From positions 1-20,694 of the forward strand of contig CAAEDK010000276.1 in the NCBI GenBank assembly GCA_900754605.1: 20,694 bases of DNA. Direction: 5' to 3'. Below are positions 15,901 through 20,672 of this stretch, in pieces. Within the stretch, counting starts at the first letter, position 1, and the number at the start of each line of letters is the position of its first letter. The position numbers and the translations under genes are program-made. The notes beneath the pieces were generated by a model. It was not told where the DNA came from, ran no database searches, and worked only from the letters and a program-made list of their open reading frames with translations. Source of the stretch: an uncultured Oscillospiraceae bacterium. Its GTDB lineage: Bacteria; Bacillota_A; Clostridia; Oscillospirales; Oscillospiraceae.

Positions 15901-17321
15901 AGGGAGACGTCAGGGTTCTCATAGATGCCTTCCGAGGGCGGGAGTCCCAGCTCCGCTCCGTCTGGGCTGGCGAGGTCGTAGGCAACCTGGCTGTCGGCCA
16001 CGCGGAGGGAGACAGAAATTGTTTCCTTCGCGCTCTCCAGCCCCTCGTAGTAGGCCGACCACAGCGCCGCCGCATGTCTCTGATATCCATTCAGGACAGA
16101 AGCGGACACCGACGTCCCTACCAGACCGTGCTGCTGATAGTAGGATTGGGCTTCCTGGTAGGCCGTCTGGAACGCGGTAAAGCTCTCCTCTGTATAGCCG
16201 CTCTCATGTTCCAAAGCGCCCGCGAACTGAGCGAGCATACCGGCAAGCGACCGCTGATAGATCGACGCGCTGGTCACCTCATCGCCGCCGTTGTAAACAG
16301 CGTCCAGATCGCCGGCGGCAGCCAGCAACTCCTCCGCGTACTGCTCCACAGTGTCCTGATGCTCAGCCTTGTTCTCCGTTGTGGGGTTCCCATCCTGGTC
16401 ATAGAGGGAAGCGAGGTAAGCTTTGCCCTTCTCATAGACTGTCTTATACGCAGTCCAGGTCTCCGGCGTATAGTCCTCCTGCCGGTACCCTCGGCTTTCC
16501 ACCTCCTGGATGGCTTCATACAGGACAGTGGCGTTGACCTGGTTAGCAGGGATCAGGTTGGCGATGGCCGCATTCAATGAAGCTGTGGCACCATTCACAT
16601 CCTCCTGTGTTGCAGTTATATTATCTAAAATCTCCTTTGCTGTTTTTAGTGCCGTCTGAAAGTCCTGCCAAAAGCCGTCACTGCTCGTTGTCTTCCCGTT
16701 GTAATAATCCTCAGCCTGATAGTAATCACTACTACTTATTAAGCCAGCCCCAGCAATGACACGTTGAAGCTCATCTTTATTTGCTCCTTCGACTTCTTGC
16801 GATGCCTCTGGCCATTCCAAAATAAGGACACCAATTATGGTATTAATTTTACCCCGTTTAACAGTATATAGGTAGTATCCAAGCTTGTCTGTGTCTGTTC
16901 TTAGTCCATCTAAAATTTCTTCAGACAGATTGGATGAAATACTGCTTTGATAAAGGGCCTCACCTTTCGAGTAATTTTCCGAATCAGGTGCCACGTTAAT
17001 CAAGTTTGTCGCACCTATAGCTGCTGGTTTCTTACCCATAACTGGCACGACAGTCGTAATTGCGCAGCTTGACGCATCCGAAAACTCAATCGCATTATAT
17101 TGCACAGTATCTACTACAAGGCGGTATAAATTATAATCATTTCCTTCAATTGTTATAGTTCCAATTTGCTCCAAAGCATCTGGGTCCGATACGGTCATGG
17201 TCTCGGCGGCAAAAGCAGTTGTCGGTAAAAACCCAAGCAGGATTGTCAAAATCAAAATAAATGAGATGAGCGAGCGTCCAAAAGGACGCTCGCTCACTTT
17301 TCCTATTTTATCCATATCCAT
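6924..17321 (-). CDS. Giant SLH-anchored surface protein with two DUF4430 modules and a transcobalamin alpha-domain-like toroid
   Basis: This is a 3465-residue exported protein. Rough order: signal peptide 1-39 (ends AFAA); FIVAR-like helical repeats about 160-430; a beta-rich region 430-700; more helical repeats to about 1050; DUF4430 copy 1 (1051-1190, with SGWMGVLNDWF); a cadherin-like beta domain to 1312; helical repeats to 1557; an alpha/alpha-toroid 1566-1888 (KGEWAVLAQARAG, GTIWALIALNSG, STEQAAYALVAY, LYDMSD); a B-repeat split by a Cys-rich and Pro/Glu-rich stretch (1945-2310); a beta module 2349-2558; a second B-repeat; DUF4430 copy 2 (2654-2797) with its own cadherin-like domain; helical repeats; a second copy of the 2349 module (3053-3278); and three SLH domains from 3283, 3342 and 3404. 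It carries both halves of a transcobalamin-type binder. The start at 17321 lies 3 nt after the previous stop and has a poor ribosome site; GTG at codon 9, preceded by AGGA, is an alternative. Confidence 0.92.
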   Translation of the reverse strand: MDMDKIGKVSERPFGRSLISFILILTILLGFLPTTAFAAETMTVSDPDALEQIGTITIEGNDYNLYRLVVDTVQYNAIEFSDASSCAITTVVPVMGKKPAAIGATNLINVAPDSENYSKGEALYQSSISSNLSEEILDGLRTDTDKLGYYLYTVKRGKINTIIGVLILEWPEASQEVEGANKDELQRVIAGAGLISSSDYYQAEDYYNGKTTSSDGFWQDFQTALKTAKEILDNITATQEDVNGATASLNAAIANLIPANQVNATVLYEAIQEVESRGYRQEDYTPETWTAYKTVYEKGKAYLASLYDQDGNPTTENKAEHQDTVEQYAEELLAAAGDLDAVYNGGDEVTSASIYQRSLAGMLAQFAGALEHESGYTEESFTAFQTAYQEAQSYYQQHGLVGTSVSASVLNGYQRHAAALWSAYYEGLESAKETISVSLRVADSQVAYDLASPDGAELGLPPSEGIYENPDVSLSGAGRTVAGLVASAGLQLQVKGNSSLTSNRQTTVAVFVNGIQLRDAGLNPTQLDGVAVNRAKWGDIKLRDGDEVVILFAPAPMDREYSAMGVTAYVNTTDFWGLLSFEDHAETVAEGEALTLKVTRTGGWVGSYDGRSAPFNGARLLAVKLDERGAPSGEYQLLEGITDASGTVTTHLNEAGQYVLVAANPESVIFDQTASSAQHQYASLNAPARTTVTVTPLNEEELAAAKEARKSLLAAVLAGCNATELGEAVYAQVQAAHDAGVQAIEDATSLKAAEDALSNALTQIESLVENAEKSNEESVSAMRKYLAKLPTVAQIGEGLFLQSDISTMQEASSHYAGMTGYQKSQLTGQEQAQWEALVEAYGEDGSNLPEKTFTLTFEFIGQEGSSDPFKSFLALKNKGFRYANVIELSPNDEWWVYIRTETGTALNELDYEIYRVESTGATLSELRLDRPPTDPKGGYNKGWEGVAPFYFADSTSAFMPRNDVTITFYIRGKTSVESLRSSALDQLSEAFNGYKRSDYSDTNWKTLTSAYDEGVSKINAAENAEAIETALSDALNAMKAVETRVSSGEFGSVHVTVENTTYADGSFYQNGGAFVEAEVELYSDTTMMTAVLEALSENGYGWNNGNDTSVTYIENIYKDVNQNGQWDNGEAKLAAFDGSVSSGWMGVLNDWFTNYGFSSYAVSNTDRDYRLVDGDEIRVMFTMDGYGDDLGGTWGNGDTSLKELEVTGGTLSPSFDGETTSYALTLDGGDVSVTPTAANKNFLVKTFINNKTTANNVEYYRRGENLPVQPGDTIYIGVGEYKWPSMNNQSGNTLRYTGTWYTIQVCESGAKGIQARIDDLPDKSEITYSNYKSFQQTVSALQADYNALPDKSQVSAAKLTAAAEQIQFFAAIDSVKTQIADLPTAVEITENPEAHRSKVEAAKTAYEALGISGQLYLKAAEVARLNEAVEALGGSISPDDVAAVQAFNDLVEAIGEKVSAGSKDAIVAARTAYENLTDAQKALVATAPDSYNTLLNAEAALPVVERIAGIGTVTLESEAAITAARQAYTDYAGKFSGKDMVSNLNVLEAAEAALEILQGGGQDTSGYREVMNGVLEYLEQNVKNPIVGSTKGEWAVLAQARAGTLSEDVRAAYLANLADYVETHDGILDTSKNGTMHTEYARVVVTLTALGMDATQFQVSDGKTYNLVKPLLDEAAEGSSYTYQVSEQGNNGTIWALIALNSGDYYRDEAGNTARAAWIDLLIDKQQSNGNWPIYNPDQENDGSGSQLGGVDVCAMALQALAPYYLDAGEFNRLGTAHSHEDLQSAVKKALDFLSTSQNSTGGYGSSESSAQVIVALAALKKDAGSFAKGSISVLADLLGYRKTDGGFSHTSDGPIDQMSTEQAAYALVAYDRYKNNKKPLYDMSDVFDGPTDGTDTDHTIHASADAGGTISPVGDVTVPDGAKQSFTVTPNEGYQIEDILVDGKSVWAGGATVAQKLEPPEYQLPTVPVEDVEPEACADGIHVGENVVIGQRAATCTEPGYTGDTICGACGEVLEQGAETRTVPHQYGGAWQMDETSHWQVCQICGAKSSAEPHVFEQTEEPAPPELEFPEQGGATQKPTTGEETEAPGAEPEMPDADGQQPEETEGQDPDTIPPEGESDPEVPAPGEETGEDSANENEPPAEEQTKIPESAEAPASDESQPDINPGSTGGELVSVVGIHPMLLMSVGAGLPQTDGTAEPHAEGSACQVCGYSPETGGTAACSHSGGTATCTALASCDLCGQSYGDYAQHAFTETAHSSGVHWNVCAACGLEELSSLAPHSWELDAAASTETISVYVCPDCGAERTEAESAAPTTAANALVTSADSKSYTYTFENVTEDHAISVTFEKPSPVIVQEVTINGNTQTAVIDEAAVQKAVEAVTASAADTITIIPTADSSSISSVSVELPAGAAQTISEANAGVEIQTSRGTVTLPANVLGSIAQKETDGEKLSIHVEEKSHSAMEDIVPDGTNLAGSVAVEVSVRVGSTELTSFGGHDLTLTIPVDNSFTLSREYKVLVISDNGSHEILTGTCRVSDSGRVVSISVNHLSTFIVLAETTAQTFTITATAGGNGDIDPFGSVEVDAGEDQIFHITPDNGYEIATLRVDGKTVDLDELYIRSDGSASYTFYDVDASHSIRATFQRGTEIPDFGPVVGEVYISIENNTYWGGDFTGTLASGWYDLCAEDTMMTIVLKALALDGYSWWGTGASDTGGYDITYLSGIYMDKNGNGRRDNSEPSLAEFDGSRGAGWMGTLNDWFVNEGFQSFRVGGRGTYELADGDYLNIVFTQNLGEDVGSLWGNSDTSLEDLHISGGSLAPRFDGDTLEYTLSITGNSARVTVTPTAVNKNYMVKTFLNRYNRDSAFYKRTESITVKPGDILYIGVGDPSWPSMNNQSTEAIDYEGTKYTITVVNGNSAEAVIGMIKAVPEITYANYKTQASKVSAARAAYDALTQKAKAEISQTLLNKLEAAEEKIEFYEKIDAAKKLLKELPAVNKNKVPTSSLIRQVRKAADAYEKLNSKQREYITAEDAGRYEALRLWLIESGAVGQNELPVIDGSLTLPEQDGVEVVLEPKASVDNSGNASAAVTAADLNKLLDEALEAEASVLVIAPTGAEQASAISVELPRCTLDNALDETNADLAVRTPLGELSMPNLTLARILSGAGGKDLTVNMARRTISQAEALLNGRADVTEEQMSGASVVEVSLTSGNKSITSFGGRSITLLLPVNAGAFQAGQACTVYQISGGGAVEKLAGVCLSRNGGLWVKVSTTQLGTFVAVPPEQPVQLPFTDVREGDWFYDAVAYAYTNELFNGTSATTFSPNGTMTRAMLVTALWRLEGEPAAAGTSGFPDVKPDAWYTEAVDWASQTDIVSGTGAGFDPEGSVTREQIASILYRYAKLKGWDVSKTANLQDFADGTDTSAWATRAMEWAYAEKLITGKDGKCLDPQGQASRAEVATILMRLLESKAKNA
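8596..9357 (-). repeat. DUF4430 plus cadherin-like beta module, copy 2 within the giant gene
   Basis: This segment encodes DUF4430 (AGWMGTLNDWFVNEG, ending GEDVGS) followed by a beta-sandwich starting TSLEDLHISGG and containing PSWPSMNNQS. It is clearly homologous to 13408-14170 in the same gene, including the shared PSFDG/PRFDG and NKNFLVKTF/NKNYMVKTF stretches, which indicates an internal duplication. Confidence 0.85.
13408..14170 (-). repeat. DUF4430 plus cadherin-like beta module, copy 1 within the giant gene
   Basis: This segment encodes DUF4430 (SGWMGVLNDWFTNYG, ending GDDLGG) followed by a beta-sandwich starting TSLKELEVTGG and containing YKWPSMNNQS. Copy 1 lies before and copy 2 after the alpha/alpha-toroid. 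The order of shared motifs is identical in both copies. Confidence 0.85.
17267..17296 (-). other. Perfect 13-bp hairpin inside the giant gene's signal-peptide codons
   Basis: Positions 17267-17279 pair perfectly with 17284-17296 around a 4-nt loop, giving a UUUU loop in the mRNA. It lies within codons 9-19 of the giant gene, just after the possible GTG start and before the hydrophobic core of the signal peptide. It is followed by T-rich coding sequence, so it could act as a partial attenuator, a translational brake or an mRNA end-protecting structure. Confidence 0.7.
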
Positions 17322-17324
17322 TTT

Positions 17325-18938
17325 TTATTGGCAAATCAGCACAGTAATATACGGGGCCTCTTCTCCGGTCTGCGTGATGATCTGTAACATGTCTCCGGCT
17401 GCCATTGTAAACACATGCCCATCCGCAGCATCGCTAATCGTCTCGCCATTGAGCAACACACGCTCCATATCGGAGTACAGACGGTACTTGCCAGCGGCCA
17501 CTACCTGGCTCCCCCCGTTGCTCGTATTCACCTCGTTCTCTCCTGTCGCTGCATCGGCAATAAACAGATCCTCCGTGATGCTGGCAGAGCCGCTCCCTGT
17601 CACCGCGTAGATGCCGCAAACCTCAGCGGAGGTCTCACCGAAGATACCGGGTGTGGGGATGGTGGTGTTATCCGTGCTGCTCATCAGTGCGGATGTATAT
17701 ACCCGGATATAACCGATCCTTATAAGCCCCGCAGGTGTGCCGTCCGGCTTTACCGCCCACGCAATGTCGAAGCCATCCCCACCCTGCGTGGTGGCCGCGG
17801 CGGTGTAGGGATTGATCGCCGTACCATAATTGCCGCCATTCACATGGATATCCGCATAGCCAAACTGATAGTCCGCGGTGGTATCCGTGTCCTTTACCAG
17901 TGTAACGCCGGTATAAGTCACGCTGGCGCCGTTAAAGGCGGAAGCGCCGACGGTCTGATCGCTGGAGACGGCGGACGTCTTCCACACGCCGCCGTAGTTC
18001 GCCGTGGTGGGGAACCACGCAGCGGCGCCAGCCTTGAACGTCCCGGTGAGTGGGAAGGAAACGCCGGGATTGCGCCCGTTCGGATCCGTGATGCTGTACT
18101 GAATATCGCTCCCGCTCAGGGTATAGGTGATGTTCACATCGCGAAGCGTATTGGGGTCATAGTACAAACTTCCGGCCAGCTCATACCAGGTCTTTCCATC
18201 TTCGGAGACCTGGACAGAGGCCGCCTCAGGGTTGCCGTTGAAGGCGTTGCCGTAGACGATAAAGTCCACGCCATAGGGATTGCTCGCGTCATCTTCAATA
18301 TAGGCCTGGTTCCCTTCGCTGTCCCGCAGGGCATACTGGACGTAGCCGCCGCCGGCACCCAAGGAGACGCCGGTAGAAGAGAACCCGCCTAGAACCTTGG
18401 GGGTGCTGCCGGCCGTCGTGCTGCCGTCGGTATAAGGGCTGCCCCACATCGTGCCCCGGGCATACTGGCCCAGCGGCAGATACCCCTGCAAGACTCCGGT
18501 GATGGCGCCGCCGGCCATCTGTCCCTCCGGCGCAGCAAAGGTCAGCGTGTAGACGTTGTTGCTCTGGGCCGCATTCGCCAGCCTAATCACAATGCTGCCC
18601 CCGCTGTTGTTGGTCACCAAATACTTGGTGCCGCCCTCCGTTTCCTCCACAGGCGCAGACAGGGTGCCGCCAGTAACGGTGATTCCGTTCTCCTCGGCGC
18701 TGTCTACATAGAGGTAGAAGCTGGAGGGATAGTAGCCGTCTTCACTCGACACGATATCTCCTGTGTGATAAGCTTCGGAATCTACGGTTTCACTATCCCA
18801 TACCACCGACAAAGGGCCTGCAGTATCAACGCTGATGCGGTCATGGTCATTGTCCATTACCGCTCCCGCACTGACCGTCAGCAAGCTGAATGCCATAGCC
18901 AGGGTCAGCAGCATCGCTGTAAATTTTCTGGTTTTCAT
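17325..18938 (-). CDS. Secreted beta-rich surface protein resembling B12-locus cell-surface proteins
   Basis: This is a 537-residue exported protein with a signal peptide (residues 1-26, ending SAGA) and no SLH, LPXTG or membrane anchor. The centre (about 215-415) holds a beta-sandwich-type domain with PYGVDFIVYGNAF, NPEAASVQVSEDGKTWYELAG, QFGYADIHVNGG and GGDGFDIAWAV. From memory, very similar motifs occur in surface proteins of Bacteroides vitamin B12 loci and in clostridial proteins encoded beside DUF4430 genes; I cannot confirm this by search. The ATG at 18938 was chosen for GGAGG 7 nt upstream and because it begins the signal peptide, although the frame is open further upstream. Its stop lies 3 nt before the giant gene, so the two are co-transcribed. 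It may be a ligand-binding or accessory partner of the giant protein. Confidence 0.75.
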   Translation of the reverse strand: MKTRKFTAMLLTLAMAFSLLTVSAGAVMDNDHDRISVDTAGPLSVVWDSETVDSEAYHTGDIVSSEDGYYPSSFYLYVDSAEENGITVTGGTLSAPVEETEGGTKYLVTNNSGGSIVIRLANAAQSNNVYTLTFAAPEGQMAGGAITGVLQGYLPLGQYARGTMWGSPYTDGSTTAGSTPKVLGGFSSTGVSLGAGGGYVQYALRDSEGNQAYIEDDASNPYGVDFIVYGNAFNGNPEAASVQVSEDGKTWYELAGSLYYDPNTLRDVNITYTLSGSDIQYSITDPNGRNPGVSFPLTGTFKAGAAAWFPTTANYGGVWKTSAVSSDQTVGASAFNGASVTYTGVTLVKDTDTTADYQFGYADIHVNGGNYGTAINPYTAAATTQGGDGFDIAWAVKPDGTPAGLIRIGYIRVYTSALMSSTDNTTIPTPGIFGETSAEVCGIYAVTGSGSASITEDLFIADAATGENEVNTSNGGSQVVAAGKYRLYSDMERVLLNGETISDAADGHVFTMAAGDMLQIITQTGEEAPYITVLICQ

Positions 18939-19333
18939 ACGTAAACCTCCTTCAAGTCTCTCCGTTGGATCGTTTCCCTTGTACTCCTGTTTACAACTCT
19001 TTTTGACTCTCACCGCCTCCTTCCGCTGAGAAGTCGCATTTTAATCAACCGTCAATGCGGCCGCCGCCGCGCTCCCGGAAAAAGCGCAGGGGCCGCCGCA
19101 CCGATTGTCCCGTTCCCGCTGATCCTCTCCGCCCAAACACCAATACTGTTCCTGTGCAGTTGCCGCCCCGCATTGCTCCACGTCTCTCCGCTGTTGGTGG
19201 CTCGGCCGGCCTTGCCGGCGTCCTGGCCTACTCCGCTCACGGAATATCGCTTTTGGTACTGGGTTATTCAATTGTCAGCCGCGTACCGGCCATATGCGAC
19301 AGGCGATAGCCCGCTGAATGCTCAAAGAGAGAT
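18939..19333 (-). other. Leader without a convincing gene, about 395 nt
   Basis: This GC-rich stretch lies between the first HEAR-like gene and the secreted-protein gene. Short open frames exist on both strands but have no Shine-Dalgarno or recognisable protein, and one would need a TTG start. I see no promoter with good -35 and -10 boxes. The Shine-Dalgarno of the downstream gene (GGAGG) lies at its low-coordinate end. It could be an untranslated leader or the remains of a lost gene. Confidence 0.5.
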
Positions 19334-19357
19334 CGTCATAGGGGTTTCCCTATGACG
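19334..19357 (-). other. 10-bp hairpin overlapping the stop of the first HEAR-like gene
   Basis: Positions 19334-19343 pair perfectly with 19348-19357. The stem covers the gene's stop codon. The minus strand continues ATCTCTCTTTG rather than a T-run, so it may stabilise or partly terminate the riboswitch transcript rather than end it. Confidence 0.5.
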
Positions 19358-19694
19358 GAAGAAGGGGATCCCCTTCTTCCTCCGGATTGCTCGCTGCTGT
19401 TCTGTTGCTCTGTGCACTCCCGCTCTCCGCCTGGCAACGGAACTCCTCCTTGAAAATCTGCCGCTTGGAGGTGGGCTTCTGCTTCTTCGGCGAGGGCAGT
19501 CCTGCTGACGTGATCACATTCTGCCAGCCGCCAAAGCGCGCCGCCTCGCTCCGGACATAATCCAGCAGCGCTTCGTCGCTGGCGTCACCATGCGCCTGGG
19601 CAAACTGGACGTTTCGCTGACGAAGCGCCTCCTTGGTCCGCCCAATGAGCTTTCTGCTGAGCTGCTGGTTGCCGATGAAATGCTTACCGTTCAC
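19350..19694 (-). CDS. Small homing-endonuclease-associated-repeat protein (114 aa)
   Basis: The GTG start at 19694 is preceded by a perfect AGGAGG with a 7-nt spacer, which decides the start over a longer upstream frame that runs through two terminators. Residues about 17-62 fit one HEAR/HNH_repeat unit: GRTKEALRQRNVQFAQAHG, then SDEALLDYV, ending ARFGGWQNVITSAGL. This corresponds to the family ending FGSW..AL.AAGL. The rest is a Lys/Gln- then Ser/Glu-rich tail. No nuclease motif and no signal peptide are visible. It is the first gene behind the cobalamin riboswitch, so its expression should fall when cobalamin is plentiful. A DNA- or RNA-binding regulatory role is inferred. The other HEAR-like gene in the window sits in the equivalent place behind the compact RNA. 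Confidence 0.7.
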   Translation of the reverse strand: MNGKHFIGNQQLSRKLIGRTKEALRQRNVQFAQAHGDASDEALLDYVRSEAARFGGWQNVITSAGLPSPKKQKPTSKRQIFKEEFRCQAESGSAQSNRTAASNPEEEGDPLLPS

Positions 19695-19756
19695 AAAACA
19701 GCCTCCTGACTTGTGGCACAATCCGGCTACCCCGCAAACCTCTTGGGGCAATCGAA

Positions 19757-19792
19757 ACAAAAAGACGGACGCATACCGATACGTCCGTCTTT
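19757..19792 (-). terminator. Distal of two tandem terminators behind the riboswitch
   Basis: An 11-bp perfect stem (19761-19771 with 19782-19792) with a 10-nt loop is followed on the minus strand by TT, then GTTT; the last T residues of the stem extend the run. It may also work on the plus strand. It stands between the riboswitch and the 19694 gene. Confidence 0.75.
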
Positions 19793-19807
19793 CTCCCGAG
19801 CTTGCGA

Positions 19808-19837
19808 ATAAAAAACGGACGCAAAATATGCGTCCGC
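19808..19837 (-). terminator. Proximal of two tandem terminators behind the riboswitch
   Basis: A 7-bp GC-rich stem (19816-19822 with 19830-19836), extended by a G-U pair, is followed by TTTTTTATT on the minus strand. It is a textbook intrinsic terminator and shares its GGACGC stem core with the distal one. It is the probable off-state of the riboswitch. Confidence 0.8.
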
Positions 19838-19905
19838 TTCTGCTCCCATTTCGGGTAGAAGGGGCCACTTATTCAGTGCCCTCCTCACATTTGGCATTTA
19901 TCTCA

Positions 19906-19936
19906 GAGCAACCCCAATGAATTGGGGGTAAGCTCC
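19906..19936 (-). promoter_or_regulatory. Hairpin between the riboswitch aptamer and the terminators
   Basis: The minus strand forms an extended hairpin, GAGC with GCTC outside and an ACCCC..AA with TT..GGGGT stem inside. No U-tract follows. Directly downstream of the aptamer's last conserved block, it could serve as a switching element of the expression platform. Confidence 0.5.
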
Positions 19937-19937
19937 T

Positions 19938-20170
19938 AGTAGGTCTTCTGACTAATGTGTCCCGACGGGCTTAAAGCCCGCCTGCGCATATCCGCCGCCT
20001 TCCCAGCTAAGCCATTACGACCGCCAGTGACCTGCTTTCGCAGAAAACAGATATACTCCACAATCACAGCTATTGAATTGCACGTCCCCGTAGCTTTCGC
20101 CACGGCTCCTGCTGCAAAACATGTCCAGGAATTTCACCTGATTCCCTTGTTCAGAAACAAGGATGCGTGT
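19938..20170 (-). promoter_or_regulatory. Cobalamin riboswitch (AdoCbl-type aptamer)
   Basis: The conserved blocks of the cobalamin aptamer occur in the right order on the minus strand: GGGAAT (20146-20141), GGTGAAATTCC (20138-20128), CACTGGC (20029-20023), GCTGGGAAGGC (20007-19997) and the B12-box AGTCAGAAGACCT (19953-19941). Supporting hairpins are a 7-bp stem with a GAAA loop at 20088-20105 and a 5-bp stem at 19966-19980 in the position of the kissing-loop arm. Known family behaviour is cobalamin binding that turns off uptake genes. Two terminators follow at 19808-19837 and 19757-19792. The exact 5' boundary is uncertain. The GCCCCCGC-type block after GGTG is weak, so this may be a divergent member. 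Confidence 0.85.
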
Positions 20171-20339
20171 CCGCTCCCTGACGGGAGTCGGGTCGCGCAT
20201 TTGCCACAAAAGCCGGATTCATATTAAATTTTACAGGAAGGTGCATGCCACTCTGCCCATGCAGAACTCAGAAGCCATCCCCTTCAAAGAACTATCTTTT
20301 GTTAAACTTGCACTTTACAAATGGCTTTCTTTTGAGTTC

Positions 20340-20367
20340 ATTATACAACTTTCCGCTTAAAATGCAA
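20340..20367 (-). promoter_or_regulatory. Sigma-70/SigA-type promoter for the riboswitch transcript
   Basis: TATAAT (20345-20340) is preceded 16 nt upstream by TTGCAT (20367-20362; CTTGCA gives a 17-nt spacer). Transcription should start near 20333, giving a leader of about 640 nt that holds the riboswitch, hairpin and terminators before the GTG at 19694. Confidence 0.8.
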
Positions 20368-20443
20368 GGGGTAAACAGGAAAATTTTTCAAACACTATTT
20401 CGCGATCCTGATAATCGCCTTTTCGCCGAGCGCTGCGGTATAA

Positions 20444-20490
20444 TAAAAAGCACATGGCCCACCCCTGCGCCGGGTTCAGGCCATGTGCTT
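20444..20490 (-). terminator. Intrinsic terminator upstream of the riboswitch promoter
   Basis: A 12-bp perfect stem (20448-20459 with 20479-20490) with a GC-rich loop leads into TTTATTA on the minus strand, with two more T residues in the stem. It probably ends transcription from the neighbouring unit outside the window and insulates the cobalamin-regulated promoter. Confidence 0.75.
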
Positions 20491-20500
20491 CTCTTGTTCC

Positions 20501-20555
20501 GGCTGGAAGAACACATAATATTACCCACGATATTATGCGCCCTTTTCTTCCAGCC
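20501..20555. repeat. Imperfect inverted repeat of 55 nt
   Basis: Outer arms 20501-20511 and 20545-20555 are perfect complements, and an inner pair (20514-20521 with 20530-20537) continues the stem. It lies between two minus-strand terminators in a stretch of about 200 nt with no gene. No terminal direct repeats are evident, so a mobile element is not supported. It may be a transcript-end structure or a miniature repeat. Confidence 0.5.
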
Positions 20556-20645
20556 GATTGCTCCAAAATGACGCGAGACCTGCAGAAGAGTCCCGTGTCC
20601 CGTGTGGAGCAGCACGAAATAGGAGGGACAAGTGAATTCGGCAAC

Positions 20646-20672
20646 AAAAAAACTGTATCCTGAAGGATACAG
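20646..20672 (-). terminator. Intrinsic terminator at the window's right edge
   Basis: An 8-bp stem (20653-20660 with 20665-20672) with a 4-nt loop is followed by seven T residues on the minus strand. It probably ends a gene to the right of the window. No gene is seen between it and the promoter at 20340. Confidence 0.85.

Noticed and set aside
19041..19271. Minus-strand open frames in the leader before the secreted-protein gene
   Set aside because: No Shine-Dalgarno, a TTG start for the longer one, and arginine/alanine-rich translation without similarity I can recognise.
19695..19868. Longer N-terminal extension of the first HEAR-like gene
   Set aside because: It would translate through both terminators, while the GTG at 19694 has a perfect AGGAGG.
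20015..20209. Minus-strand open frame of 64 codons
   Set aside because: It lies within the cobalamin riboswitch, whose conserved blocks explain the sequence.
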